From: CBDEGU01 sp965238045
GTDB lineage: Bacteria; Acidobacteriota; Terriglobia; Bryobacterales; UBA6623
Direction: 5' to 3'
DNA: 64,000 nt
Assembly: GCA_965238045.1 (NCBI GenBank)
Contig: CBDEGU010000012.1
Coordinates: forward strand, 2,790,001-2,854,000
Positions 1 through 8,980 of the stretch are shown one piece after another; positions within the stretch are counted from its first letter, which is position 1, and each line of letters begins with the position of its first letter. The position numbers and the translations under genes are program-made. Under the pieces are notes generated by a model. The model saw only the letters and a program-made list of their open reading frames with translations, made no database searches and was not told where the DNA came from.

Positions 1-1
1 T

Positions 2-1864
2 CCAGGCCAGCTGCGGATGGCCGAACAGGTCGAAGTCGCTCTGGCCGAGCGGCGGCATTTGTTGGTGGAGGCTGGCACTGGCACGGGCAAGACGCTCGCC
101 TATCTGATCCCGGTGATCGCCAGTGGCAAGAGAGTGATTATTTCCACTGGAACGAAGAACCTCCAGGAGCAGCTCTACTACAAGGACATCCCCTTCCTGG
201 AAGAGCACCTGGAGCGTCCTCTGGCGGTCGCTTACATGAAGGGCCGCAACAACTACCTCTGCCGGCAGAAACTCTACGAAACCAGAAAGCGCCCCACGCT
301 CACCGGACTGCTCGAAATCGAGGACTTCCGCATGCTCAGCGAGTGGGAGCCGGCGACGGAAACCGGCGACCGGGCCGAGTTGAAGAAGCTCCCCGAGGAC
401 AGTTCTCTCTGGGCTAGTCACGATGCCCGCCGCGAACTCTGCTCCGGTCAGAAGTGCGATGAGTTCGAACGCTGCTTCCTCACGCTGATGCATCAGCGGG
501 CTCGCGAAGCCGACATCATTATCGTCAACCACCACCTCTTTTTCGCTGATCTCTCACTGCGGGAAGGCGACTACGCATCGATCATTCCCGACTACGACGC
601 GGTGATCTTCGACGAAGCCCACGAGGTCGAAGACGTGGCCGGGCAGCACTTCGGCGTGCAGATCAGCAACTACCGCTTCGACGAGCTTGCCCGCGACGTC
701 CAGAATGTGGCGCGGCGGATGGAGGCCGGTTCCCGCGGACTCGATCGTGCGCTCGAGGCCCTGCGCATCCGTTCGATGGCCTTCTTCACTCTGTTTGAGA
801 ATTACCAGGGGCGGACCGGCTTTGCCCATCGCCAGGGGTTCGTCCAAGAGCACGAGCAGCAATACTCGATGCTCAGGAACGCGCTGGAACTTCTCGCGAC
901 CCAGCTCAAGCTGGTCAAACGCCAGACCGACGAGATCATCCCCTTGGAGCGCCGGACCGCCGAGCTAGACCGCGAGCTGCGCTTTCTCCTCGAAGGCGAG
1001 GACGAGCGTTTCGTCTACTGGATCGAGCGTCGCGGCCGTGGCATTTTCTTGCAGGCCACGCCGATCGATGTTTCGGAAATCTTGGCCGAGAAACTCTTTG
1101 ACCAAGTGCCCTCGGTCATCTTGACCTCGGCCACCCTGGCAGTCCAGGAGAAGTTCGATTACATCCGGGGGCGGCTGGGCGTGGCGCGGTCCGACGAACT
1201 CGTCGTTCCGGGTCACTTCCACTGGCGCGAACAAGTCATCTTCTACGTGCCGGCGGATCTTCCAGGTCCGCGCGCGCCCGATTTCGCCGGCCGCGCCGCC
1301 AGCGAGATCCTGCGGCTGCTGGAACACAGCCGCGGCCGAGCCTTCGTGCTCTTTACCAGCTACCAGCAGATGAGAGCGGTTCACGATCTTGTCTCCTTCG
1401 CGACTCCCTATACGGCCTTGCTTCAGGGGACGGCGCCGAACTCGGCGCTACTGGACGAATTTCGCGAGACCGAGAATTGTGTTCTCTTTGGGACGTCGAG
1501 CTTCTGGCAGGGTGTCGACGTCCCCGGCGAGCAGTTGAGCATGGTGATCATTGACAAACTGCCCTTCGAGGTGCCCTCGGATCCGATCGTCGAAGCGCGC
1601 ATTCGCAATCTTCGAGCCGCAGGGGAAGATGCTTTCCGCGAGTACCAGGTCCCGCAGGCGGTGATCGCTCTCAAGCAGGGTTTCGGGCGATTGATTCGGC
1701 ACAAGAAGGATCGCGGCGCGCTCGTCCTGCTGGACAACCGAATCCTTCACGCTGGCTACGGAAAGATCTTCCTTGACAGCCTTCCGGACTACACATTTAC
1801 GACACGTATCGAAGATGTTGCGCGGTTCTTCGATAGGGAAAGAGCTCCGGAGAACGGACGGTAG
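2..1864 (+). CDS. DinG/XPD-family ATP-dependent DNA helicase, 5'-truncated by window edge
   Basis: Superfamily 2 DNA helicase of the DinG/XPD type, cytoplasmic, expected to unwind DNA 5'-3' in repair. Numbering from the first in-window ATG (17): Walker A EAGTGTGKT at about 18-26, four candidate Fe-S cysteines at about 81, 142, 147 and 153, DEAH box at about 199, then SATL, a QGVDVPGE segment and the arginine-finger stretch QGFGRLIR. The frame is open upstream of ATG 17 and reads PGQLR, which matches the usual RPxQ motif just before MAE. The true start is therefore outside the window and ATG 17 is internal. About 615 residues are visible; family members are usually 640-700. DinG and YoaA cannot be told apart from this. 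Confidence 0.9.
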   Translation, partial: PGQLRMAEQVEVALAERRHLLVEAGTGTGKTLAYLIPVIASGKRVIISTGTKNLQEQLYYKDIPFLEEHLERPLAVAYMKGRNNYLCRQKLYETRKRPTLTGLLEIEDFRMLSEWEPATETGDRAELKKLPEDSSLWASHDARRELCSGQKCDEFERCFLTLMHQRAREADIIIVNHHLFFADLSLREGDYASIIPDYDAVIFDEAHEVEDVAGQHFGVQISNYRFDELARDVQNVARRMEAGSRGLDRALEALRIRSMAFFTLFENYQGRTGFAHRQGFVQEHEQQYSMLRNALELLATQLKLVKRQTDEIIPLERRTAELDRELRFLLEGEDERFVYWIERRGRGIFLQATPIDVSEILAEKLFDQVPSVILTSATLAVQEKFDYIRGRLGVARSDELVVPGHFHWREQVIFYVPADLPGPRAPDFAGRAASEILRLLEHSRGRAFVLFTSYQQMRAVHDLVSFATPYTALLQGTAPNSALLDEFRETENCVLFGTSSFWQGVDVPGEQLSMVIIDKLPFEVPSDPIVEARIRNLRAAGEDAFREYQVPQAVIALKQGFGRLIRHKKDRGALVLLDNRILHAGYGKIFLDSLPDYTFTTRIEDVARFFDRERAPENGR

Positions 1865-2063
1865 CGAGCCGGACATCCTTGCCGCCCAGGTAAACTGGAC
1901 GTAGTGCGCAATGCCTGCTGATCTCGTGCTGTTGGGGATCTCGAAGCCTGGCGCGGCCCGTCGTCACGGAGGCCGGCACGGTGTGGCTGGCCGCTGTTTG
2001 CTCCGTCGTGACACGCCGAACATAGCACTAAGACCTTGGCTGGCGGGGAATGGATGATTAGCG

Positions 2064-2705
2064 ATGCGGATTACGGAAATCTTCGAGTCGATCCAGGGGG
2101 AGTCAACTTTCCAGGGACTGCCGTGTGTCTTCATCCGGTTGACGGGCTGCAATCTCCGCTGCCGGTGGTGTGATACCGAGTACTCGTTCCACGGCGGCGA
2201 GACCATGACCCTCGACGCGGTGATGGACAGGGTCGGAGAGCTGGGCGGAAAACTGGCCGAGATTACCGGCGGCGAGCCGCTGCTGCAAGATAAGGTGTAC
2301 CCGCTGATGGAGCGGCTACTGGCGAAAGGTTACCAGGTGCTGCTCGAAACCAGCGGCGAGCAGCCTCTGGATCGCGTGCCGCCGGAAGTCGTCAAGATCG
2401 TCGACGTGAAATGTCCGGACTCGGGCGAGCCTGACTGCTTTCGCATGGAAAATCTGGCCCTGCTGACGGCGCGCGATGAGGTGAAGTTCGTGATTGCGAA
2501 CCGCCGCGACTACGAATTCGCGCGCGACTTCACCCGCGGGCAGGAACTAGGGGGGCGCGTGAACGGCATCCATTTCTCACCCGTCCATGGCGAAGCGGAA
2601 CTGCCGCGTCTGGCCGCATGGATCCTTGAAGACCGGCTGGAAGGAGTTCGATTCAGCTATCAGCTGCACAAGCTGATCTGGGGCGCCGAGGTGCGCGGCG
2701 TCTAA
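2064..2705 (+). CDS. queE: 7-carboxy-7-deazaguanine synthase (radical SAM)
   Basis: Radical SAM enzyme that ring-contracts 6-carboxy-tetrahydropterin to 7-carboxy-7-deazaguanine in the queuosine/7-deazaguanine pathway; cytoplasmic. The CxxxCxxC cluster motif is Cys29, Cys33, Cys36 (GCNLRCRWC). The preceding ESIQGE..QG segment is the QueE N-terminal signature and ITGGEPL follows at about 75. At 213 residues it is a normal QueE length. No queC, queD or queF is visible beside it, so the pathway must be completed elsewhere. The 199 bp upstream holds no gene. Distinguished from activating enzymes (PflA, NrdG) by the QueE N-terminus and short length. Confidence 0.92.
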   Translation: MRITEIFESIQGESTFQGLPCVFIRLTGCNLRCRWCDTEYSFHGGETMTLDAVMDRVGELGGKLAEITGGEPLLQDKVYPLMERLLAKGYQVLLETSGEQPLDRVPPEVVKIVDVKCPDSGEPDCFRMENLALLTARDEVKFVIANRRDYEFARDFTRGQELGGRVNGIHFSPVHGEAELPRLAAWILEDRLEGVRFSYQLHKLIWGAEVRGV

Positions 2706-2831
2706 ACCAGCCGCGGCAAGAGCACCATCTCCTGGTTAGGGCGCTGCCACGCATCCCCTCGCTTTCACTGCGTCAGCACCGAGTCACGCCGAGTCAGGGC
2801 TCTTCGCCACGAAGATCAGCCGGACGGTTTG

Positions 2832-3749
2832 TCAGGGGAGATGTTCAAGTTCGCTGATGACCTCGTTGACGACATGCAACATGGCGGCGAAGCTGGCCGC
2901 GGAAAGCTTGTCCATCGTGTCGCGCTCGCTGTGCCAGTTGCGGTGGAAGAGCCCGTAGTTGAAGTCGATTAGATCTACGGCTGGAATTCCCGCGCGGACA
3001 AAGGCGACGTGGTCGTCGGCGATGGCGATGGGTGAGCGGCTCGCAAAAACATCCTGATAGCCCAAACGACGTCCGGTCATCCATATCAGGTCTCGCAGCC
3101 AGGGCGTGGAATTCTGCTCATAGACCAGCTGCAGGTCGGCGTCGCCGATCATGTCCACGTTGATGAGCGCCTTGATGCGCTGGGAGGTTCCATCGGCTTG
3201 CCAGCGGGCCGCCTGGTGGCGGCTGCCATAGGTGTGATCGAGTTTGGTCCAGCGGCGAATCGACTCTTCGCCGTCAAAAAAGACGATCCAGATTTCGTCG
3301 CGATGCCGTCTGCCGGCGATAAGTTCAGCCATCGTCAGGAGAAATCCGGTCGACGAGCCCCCGTCGTTGGCGCCGACAAAATGCAGTCCTTCACGAGAGT
3401 AGGTGTCGTAGTGGCCGGAAACAATCACCAGGCGGCCCGAGGCGGCTCGAGGCGGAGTGGGGGGGAATTTCGCGATGAGGTTGACCATGGGCAGATCGCC
3501 CAGGGGAGTGGAGGCGGTAAATGTCTCGGCTTCGATCTCAGAGCCGAACTTGCCGAGAATCTGGCGAATCATCCGCCGCTGACGCCGATGGGCTTGCGAG
3601 GCAGGGGGCCGGGGTCCCAGCGCCACGATTTCCGCCGTCCGCCGCAGAGCCTTCTCGCCAGCTAGGCGGTACCCATCCGAGGCATCCTGCGCGAAGCCCG
3701 GCCGCGCCATGAGGGCCAAGCAAACGACCAGCCAGCACAGCCGCTCCAT
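2832..3749 (-). CDS. secreted M28-family zinc enzyme, glutaminyl-peptide cyclotransferase-like
   Basis: Predicted secreted zinc enzyme. ATG at 3749 is chosen because it gives a clean signal peptide (MERLCWLVVCLALMARPGFA); a GTG 63 nt further upstream would bury it. Zinc-site segments in order: SGHYDTY, GANDGGSS, FFDGEES and FHRNWHSERD. The stretch FFDGEES..W..LDHTYGSRH and a later DDHVAF resemble animal-type glutaminyl cyclases more than generic M28 aminopeptidases. It would therefore convert N-terminal Gln to pyroglutamate, or be an aminopeptidase of the same fold. It is the last gene of a minus-strand run with two methyltransferases and a glycosyltransferase, although a functional link is not obvious. 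Confidence 0.75.
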   Translation of the reverse strand: MERLCWLVVCLALMARPGFAQDASDGYRLAGEKALRRTAEIVALGPRPPASQAHRRQRRMIRQILGKFGSEIEAETFTASTPLGDLPMVNLIAKFPPTPPRAASGRLVIVSGHYDTYSREGLHFVGANDGGSSTGFLLTMAELIAGRRHRDEIWIVFFDGEESIRRWTKLDHTYGSRHQAARWQADGTSQRIKALINVDMIGDADLQLVYEQNSTPWLRDLIWMTGRRLGYQDVFASRSPIAIADDHVAFVRAGIPAVDLIDFNYGLFHRNWHSERDTMDKLSAASFAAMLHVVNEVISELEHLP

Positions 3750-3822
3750 GGCCCGCGCGCCTGCTAGGATCCGCCGCCGGCAGTGCGGCCAGGACCGTGT
3801 CCCAGACCTCACTGGCCAAATC

Positions 3823-4548
3823 TCACTGGGAGGAACCTTCGGGGGCTGACGGCGGTCTCTCGGCTAGACACACGTACCCCAACGTAAAATTTTTGCCGCG
3901 ATCGAGCACGTCGAGCGCCGGCAAGATCAGCGCGATGGCGCCAGTCACGGCCGCAACCACGGGAAAGAGCACCCACAAGAGTCCGCGCTGGAAGAAGATC
4001 ATGGAATTGAGCAGTCGGCGAGCCAGCAAGGTAAAGAAGCCGCCCATGGGCCGGATCGTTTCGACACGCAAACCGGCCTCGGTTAGCAGCCGCCGAAGGC
4101 CATGGCAAGTGTAGCGAAAGTAGTCGTGGGGCGCCTGGTGGACTTCCCAGGCCAGCGGCACGGCGATCAAAACTCTTGCCCCTGGTTTGAGTACCCGCGC
4201 GAATTCCTTCAATACGCGGTCCGGTTCGAAGACGTGCTCGAGCACGACTAGGTTGATCAGCGCGTCGAACGATTCATCCGCAAAAGGCAACTCACTCAGG
4301 TCCGCGATCGAATCGAGTTGGGAATAGTCCCAGCGCGGATCGCCGATGGCGCGATCGACGCCGCTGTAACGGCAGTGAGCGAAGAGCGCGCGGTAGCGGC
4401 CTTCTCCGGCACCGGCGTCGAGGACGCGCGAGCCGCGGGGCAGCAAGGCGGCCAAGGCGCGGACCGCGTCTTCGATCTCAGCCTCGGGCCGCAGCAGACG
4501 CCTGCGCAACAGGCTGGGCAGCCAGGGACCGATGCGGCCTTCGAGCAC
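3823..4548 (-). CDS. class I SAM-dependent methyltransferase
   Basis: Small-molecule or glycan methyltransferase of unknown substrate. Motif I is VLDAGAGEGRY (about 42-52), followed by a short acidic strand end (GVDRAIGD), LPFADESFDALI (motif II) and LEHVFEPDRVLKEFARVLKPG (motif III region). The C-terminal third has a hydrophobic stretch (about 185-210, LLWVLFPVVAAVTGAIALIL), suggesting membrane association. It starts with GTG directly after the TAG stop of the upstream methyltransferase gene, so the two are probably translationally coupled. The operon context with a GT2 enzyme suggests decoration of a lipid-linked or surface glycan; this is inference. Confidence 0.8.
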   Translation of the reverse strand: MLEGRIGPWLPSLLRRRLLRPEAEIEDAVRALAALLPRGSRVLDAGAGEGRYRALFAHCRYSGVDRAIGDPRWDYSQLDSIADLSELPFADESFDALINLVVLEHVFEPDRVLKEFARVLKPGARVLIAVPLAWEVHQAPHDYFRYTCHGLRRLLTEAGLRVETIRPMGGFFTLLARRLLNSMIFFQRGLLWVLFPVVAAVTGAIALILPALDVLDRGKNFTLGYVCLAERPPSAPEGSSQ

Positions 4549-5517
4549 CTAGCGCTCTCCCCGGGCCACGGCCTCCATCATCACCGTGGAACCGGCCGCG
4601 CCCGCGGCCTCGAGGAGCGTAAAGGGAACGCAGGCGGCGACAATCGCAAGGTAGAGGAGATCTTTCACAAGCCGCAGGTTCGGGGACTCGCGCACGCGCC
4701 GCACCCGGCGCAGCACCGGATCGAGCCGCGGACAGAGGCTCGTCGCCAGTCCGGCCGGATTATCGCGCAGCGAAAAAAACTTGCGCCGCTGGACTTGAAA
4801 GTCCGCCGCGCCCAGCACCTGTTCGAGATCCTCGGTCCGAAAGTGAATCAGGTGGCGCGGAATATCGAGGCCACTCCAGTGCTTGCCCAGCAGCAGGAAC
4901 TGCCAGCAGGCCGCATTGGGGACCTGGACGTAGAGCCTGCCTCCGGGTTTGAGCATCGCGCGCGCGGCCCGCAAGCATTCGACCGGGTCCTCGACATGTT
5001 CCAAGACGTGAAACATCGTTACGGCCTCAAACGAATGAGGGACAAAGGGCAAGTTCGGAGCCGCCCCCTGGACCGCCTCGACGTTGTGCCGCCGGAGCGC
5101 CTGAGCCGCCGCCCGCCGGGCCGCATCGACTCCCACGGCAGTGATTCCCCGCTTGCCAATCGCGCGGGCGAACGAGCCGCCCCCGCAGCCGATGTCGAGC
5201 AGCAGGCTTCCGCTCTCGAGCGAGTGGCTCACGAAATGCACGTGATCGGCCAGAACGAGCTGCCGATAGATTTCGCTCAGCCGGCCCGACGCCGTGGCGT
5301 CGGCCTCCCACCAGTAGGTATCGGGGTAGAAGGCCGCCAGTTCGGCGGGCGTTGGCATCGGGTCGAGCCGGATCAGGGCGCACTCGCCGCATTCGACGAC
5401 GCTGAACCGTTTCCCGCCCGGGGGCCCGAAGCGATCGGGGCCGCGGAAGAGGGTCCAATAAGACTCGTCTCCGCAACGCGGACAGGCCCTCATGGGCGCG
5501 CTGTCTTGGTGAAGCAT
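4549..5517 (-). CDS. class I SAM methyltransferase with N-terminal zinc ribbon
   Basis: Methyltransferase with an N-terminal four-cysteine zinc ribbon (CPRCG..., then CGECAL), as in the SAM methyltransferases often found in surface polysaccharide clusters. Motif I is LLDIGCGGGSFARAI; EAVTMFHVLEHVEDP and AMLKPGGRLYVQVPN follow. The C-terminus is hydrophobic (LLYLAIVAACVPFTLLEAAG), possibly a membrane anchor. ATG 5517 is preferred over a TTG at 5577 that would overlap the upstream glycosyltransferase; a GAGG lies about 12 nt before it. Another ATG just before the zinc ribbon (5493) is possible. About 322 residues. Substrate unknown. Confidence 0.82.
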   Translation of the reverse strand: MLHQDSAPMRACPRCGDESYWTLFRGPDRFGPPGGKRFSVVECGECALIRLDPMPTPAELAAFYPDTYWWEADATASGRLSEIYRQLVLADHVHFVSHSLESGSLLLDIGCGGGSFARAIGKRGITAVGVDAARRAAAQALRRHNVEAVQGAAPNLPFVPHSFEAVTMFHVLEHVEDPVECLRAARAMLKPGGRLYVQVPNAACWQFLLLGKHWSGLDIPRHLIHFRTEDLEQVLGAADFQVQRRKFFSLRDNPAGLATSLCPRLDPVLRRVRRVRESPNLRLVKDLLYLAIVAACVPFTLLEAAGAAGSTVMMEAVARGER

Positions 5518-5548
5518 ACCGAACTGCGACGCCTCTACGGCTCGATCT

Positions 5549-6583
5549 CTACCGCTCGATACGGGCAAGGTCTGCAAGCGGCAACCGAAATCGGTGAATC
5601 ACCTCCGCGACTTCGGCTGGGGTGAGGCGCCGAAACGAGCGTATCTCCCGTCTCTTTCGAAGCATGGCCGGGAGGCCGGCCAGAGCGGCCACCTCGGCCT
5701 TGATGATGCATTTTAGCAGCCCCCAGATTCCGATCGAGCGCTTCGCCGCGCCCGCGTCTCCCCGGCCGGCCAGCGCCGCAAGGGCCGTCAGCACGAGCCG
5801 GAGCAAGAAGTAGAAGGGGTTCAGCCACAGCAGCCGCCACGGAAATAGTTTGGCCGCCAGCCAGACACGATTGCGTTCGATCAAGAAGATTCGCTGTTCG
5901 GAGTACTGGCCCAGAGTAGAACCCAGGCGATGATGAACGATCGCGCCGGGCGCGTAGACGCACTTCCAGCCCCCGATTCGCGCGCGCAATCCGAGTTCGG
6001 CGTCGTCTCCATAGGCGAAGAAGTCTTCGTCAAACCCCCCGACGTGGTCGAATAGTTCTCGGCGATACAAGGCGGCGCAGCCGTCGGGCCAGGCCACCTC
6101 CTCGACGCGATCATACTGGCCCCGGTCGCGCTCTCCGCTGCCGCGACCGCGATTTTGTCCATCGGCGTAGATCAGATGTCCGGCCTTGTCGAGAATCGCC
6201 GGATCGCGCCCGTTGAGGATTTTCGACGCCGCCATGCCGGCCGCCGGCCGCCGCTCGAGACTTTCCACCAGGGCCCGCAACCAATCGGGCCGCGCCTCGG
6301 CGTCGTTGTTGAGCAGAGCGATGTAAGATCCGCGGGCGATCTTGATACCCTGATTCACCGCCGCGCAGAAGCCGGCGTTCCCTGGGTTCCGAATCCACTG
6401 GGCGCGAAGAAGGCTCTGATCGTTCGCTAGATCCCTCGACCCGTCGGTAGAACCGTTATCGACGACCAGGATTTCGAAATTCGTGAACGACTGTGCGCCG
6501 AGGGATAGCAGGCAGCGCCGCAGCAACTGGCGCTGGTTGTGGTTTACGACAATGACCGAAACCAGTGGCGGATCGGAAGGCAT
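5549..6583 (-). CDS. family 2 glycosyltransferase (rhamnosyltransferase-like)
   Basis: GT-A fold glycosyltransferase transferring a sugar from a nucleotide donor to a surface glycan or lipid acceptor on the cytoplasmic membrane face. The N-terminus reads VSVIVVNHNQRQ; then VVDNGSTDGS, the metal-binding LLNNDAEA, and FFAYGDDAELGLRARIGGW (acceptor/base region), all typical of the rhamnosyltransferase-like GT2 group. A hydrophobic segment near 245-265 (LLWLNPFYFLLRLVLTALAAL) suggests membrane anchoring. ATG 6583 starts the protein just before the first beta strand; the GTG at 6694 would add about 37 unconserved residues. It is first in a minus-strand operon with two methyltransferases and an M28 enzyme, divergent from the RodZ-like gene. 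Confidence 0.88.
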   Translation of the reverse strand: MPSDPPLVSVIVVNHNQRQLLRRCLLSLGAQSFTNFEILVVDNGSTDGSRDLANDQSLLRAQWIRNPGNAGFCAAVNQGIKIARGSYIALLNNDAEARPDWLRALVESLERRPAAGMAASKILNGRDPAILDKAGHLIYADGQNRGRGSGERDRGQYDRVEEVAWPDGCAALYRRELFDHVGGFDEDFFAYGDDAELGLRARIGGWKCVYAPGAIVHHRLGSTLGQYSEQRIFLIERNRVWLAAKLFPWRLLWLNPFYFLLRLVLTALAALAGRGDAGAAKRSIGIWGLLKCIIKAEVAALAGLPAMLRKRREIRSFRRLTPAEVAEVIHRFRLPLADLARIER

Positions 6584-6753
6584 CAGAAGCAAAGTGGGGA
6601 CACGGTCTCGCGCCGGAAACGCGGAGCCGGGAAATATCACCTCTGTTTCCGGCCGCGCTTCCCTCGGGCCGCGGCCGCTCGGGTGATGTGGCACGCTTGT
6701 TGTTCCGGCCGATCCAGACAGGCCAAGGCAGCAAAAAAATGAAGAAAAACCCC

Positions 6754-6788
6754 TTGTGTCGGCTAGCCGAATATTATAATATTATACT
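6754..6788 (+). promoter_or_regulatory. AT-rich promoter of the RodZ-like gene
   Basis: In an AT-rich patch, a TTGTGT (6754-6759) is followed after 15 bp by TATAAT (6775-6780), with a second overlapping TATACT at 6783-6788. The ATG at 6792 is 3-11 nt after these boxes and no Shine-Dalgarno sequence is visible, so the transcript may be leaderless or nearly so. Confidence 0.5.
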
Positions 6789-6791
6789 GCG

Positions 6792-7697
6792 ATGGGTCGT
6801 GCTAGTTCAGGATTCGGAGAGCGAATTCGTGCCGAGAGAGAAACTCGTGGCATTACGCTTGAGCAGATCTCGGAGAAAACTCACATCAGCGTTCGCCAGC
6901 TTCGCGCGATCGAAGAAGAGAATTTCAGTCTGTTGCCTGGAGGCGTCTTCAACATCAGCTTCGTACGCCAGTATGCGCGCCATGCGAGCCTTGATGAAGA
7001 AGCGATTGTAGCGGATTTCAAGAGCATCGCGACGCCGGCCGAGTCGCAGTTCTTCCAGACGCCGGATGACGCCGTCCGGTCGGCCAGCACGACTCTCGCC
7101 GAGAGGATCGCGGAGCACGCCGGGCGCTATCAGGTCACCGGTCCCATCGTTCTTACGGCGTTGCTTGGACTGATCGCGGCAGGCGTACTGCTCACCAACT
7201 GGGACTGGAACAAGGCGTACACTTTCTTTTCTCCCGCGCCAGCCGGGCAGGCGGCCGCGCCGCGAGCCGGCCGCGCCGAGGGGGTTCCGGAGATTGGCCT
7301 CGAACGAAGCCGGCCCGGGGGTGAGTCGCCTGCTGCATCGGAGGAAGGCAGCAAACCAGCCGCTCCGGTCAAGCCTGTCATGGTCGTCCTGCGAGCCTCG
7401 AAAACGGTATGGGTAAAGGCCACCGCTGACGGAGCCACGGTTTTCCAGCGGACGTTCCAGGCCGGCGATGCCGAGACGATCGAGGCCGATGAGAAGGTCC
7501 ATCTCTTGGTCGGCAATGCCGGCGGCGTTTCGCTGTCGCTGAATGGCGAGCCGTTGCCGCCGATTGGCTCACTGGGGCAGGTCCGGCGGCTGCTGCTGAC
7601 AGTCCATGGCGTACAGTTTCTAGGGCCGCCGGAGCCGGGCGTCCGTGAGCAGGCCGAAACGGCACCCTCTCTGGCGCGGGCCAGCACCTCGCTATGA
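6792..7697 (+). CDS. RodZ-like helix-turn-helix membrane protein
   Basis: Bitopic protein with a cytoplasmic Cro/C1-type HTH (about 8-65: FGERIRAERETRG, then EQISEKTHISVRQLRAIE and LPGGVFNISFVRQYAR), which in RodZ binds MreB. A linker follows, then one transmembrane helix (about 115-137, VLTALLGLIAAGVLL), an Ala/Pro/Gly-rich spacer, and a C-terminal DUF4115-type beta domain (about 193-275, VMVVLRASKTVWVKATADG). This order matches RodZ at about its usual length (roughly 300). mreB is not in the window, so a role in cell shape is taken from family knowledge. A promoter for the downstream gene overlaps the stop codon. Confidence 0.82.
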   Translation: MGRASSGFGERIRAERETRGITLEQISEKTHISVRQLRAIEEENFSLLPGGVFNISFVRQYARHASLDEEAIVADFKSIATPAESQFFQTPDDAVRSASTTLAERIAEHAGRYQVTGPIVLTALLGLIAAGVLLTNWDWNKAYTFFSPAPAGQAAAPRAGRAEGVPEIGLERSRPGGESPAASEEGSKPAAPVKPVMVVLRASKTVWVKATADGATVFQRTFQAGDAETIEADEKVHLLVGNAGGVSLSLNGEPLPPIGSLGQVRRLLLTVHGVQFLGPPEPGVREQAETAPSLARASTSL

Positions 7698-7728
7698 TCA
7701 TCCTTTCTGTTTCAGGGAAGTCCACAAG

Positions 7729-8952
7729 ATGAAAACAAACCGGCGTGGCTTTGCCCGCGCTCTGACCGGCAGCGGCCTGGCCCTTTCTTCGGCCTTCGGC
7801 GCCTCGGCATCCGCTGCTCCATCGAAGGGCTCCCGGATCGGCAAGATCGAAGTCATCCCGGTCGGGATCGAGTTTCGGACGACCTTCAATATTGGAGTTG
7901 GCAAAGTAGGCGGCAAGGGCGAGCCGGCCAAATATGTTTTCGTCAAGGCCAGCACCGATGACGGCCGCGTTGGCTGGGGGGCGACAACCACGGTTCCGAA
8001 TTGGAGCTACGAGACTGCCGAAGCCGTTGTGGGAACCCTTGAGCACTATTTAGCGCCCTTGGCGCTCGGCCGCTCGCCATTTGAATGGAACGCCTTGAAG
8101 AAGGCGATGGACAGGGCAGTGCGGCCGGCGGTGAGCAATGGCGCGCCGTTCGCCAAGAGCGCCCTGGAAATCGCGTTTCTCGATCTCGCCGGTCAGATCG
8201 CCGGACAGCCCTTGCACCGGCTGCTGGGCGGGAAGCTTCGTGACACGATCGATCTCTGTTACGCGGTGAGTATCGACGAGCCCGAGGCCATGGCGGCGGA
8301 AGTCTCCCGCTGGCCCGCCTGCAAGTGTTTCAAGGTCAAGGTTTCCGGCGACGCTGATCTCGACCTGACGCGTCTTCGCGCCATCACCGACGCCCGGCCC
8401 GACGCCGAGATCTGGCTCGACGCCAATCAGTCCTATCAGCCGATAGCTCTCAGGCGGTTCCTGCGAGCTCTTCCAGAATTCAAGATGATTCGCTGTTTCG
8501 AGCAGCCCGTCCGCAGCGAGGACTGGCTGGGGCTGAAACGGGCCCGGGAAAAGAGCCCCTACCCGGTAGCGATCGACGAAGGCTGTTTTTCGTCCTTCGA
8601 TGTTGCTCGCATGGCGCGCATGGATGTCGCCGATTTGGTTGTGCTGAAGGTGCCCAAAAGTGGCGGTGTTACCAATTGCGCCAAGAGCGCCGTGGTGTCC
8701 GAGGCCAACGGCATCGGCCTGCTTGGCAGCGGGCTGACCGATGCTGGGGTGAGCTTCATGGCGGCCATCCACCTGTATTCGACGCTCGATCTGCTCTTGC
8801 CGCCGGAACTCAACGGACCACAATTCCTCACCACCATGATGGCCGACGGCATCCAGCAAAAAGGCGTGACGATCACGGTCCCCGACACGCCCGGTTTGGG
8901 GATTACGGTCAACGAGGACGAAATCCGCGCCAACCGTCTGCGTCTGGGCTAA
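7729..8952 (+). CDS. Tat-exported enolase-superfamily enzyme, muconate-lactonizing/dipeptide-epimerase type
   Basis: Enolase-superfamily TIM-barrel enzyme abstracting a proton alpha to a carboxylate. The MLE-subgroup layout is intact: KVKV (strand 2 base), WLDANQ (Asp), CFEQPV (Glu), VAIDEG (Asp) and VLKVPKSGG (second Lys base). The substrate could be a dipeptide, an N-acyl amino acid or a muconate-like lactone. The N-terminus has a twin-arginine signal (NRRGFARALTGSGLALSSAF, Ala-rich end), so it is probably periplasmic. ATG 7729 is chosen over an in-frame start at 7645: it follows an AGGGA site at -12 and begins exactly at the signal. TATGAT at 7693-7698 is a likely -10. It ends 28 bp from a convergent paralogous-fold gene. 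Confidence 0.85.
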   Translation: MKTNRRGFARALTGSGLALSSAFGASASAAPSKGSRIGKIEVIPVGIEFRTTFNIGVGKVGGKGEPAKYVFVKASTDDGRVGWGATTTVPNWSYETAEAVVGTLEHYLAPLALGRSPFEWNALKKAMDRAVRPAVSNGAPFAKSALEIAFLDLAGQIAGQPLHRLLGGKLRDTIDLCYAVSIDEPEAMAAEVSRWPACKCFKVKVSGDADLDLTRLRAITDARPDAEIWLDANQSYQPIALRRFLRALPEFKMIRCFEQPVRSEDWLGLKRAREKSPYPVAIDEGCFSSFDVARMARMDVADLVVLKVPKSGGVTNCAKSAVVSEANGIGLLGSGLTDAGVSFMAAIHLYSTLDLLLPPELNGPQFLTTMMADGIQQKGVTITVPDTPGLGITVNEDEIRANRLRLG

Positions 8953-8980
8953 GCGCCAGGCGGGCGGGCGAGCGCCAGAC

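Noticed and set aside
4318..5625. Long open frame on the plus strand (about 435 codons)
   Set aside because: Antisense to the two methyltransferase genes, with an arginine/glycine-rich low-complexity composition and no family match; the minus-strand genes have clear motifs.
8942..8980. GTCTGG...CCAGAC inverted repeat between convergent genes
   Set aside because: Only 6-bp arms 27 bp apart, no T-tract; too weak to call a terminator.
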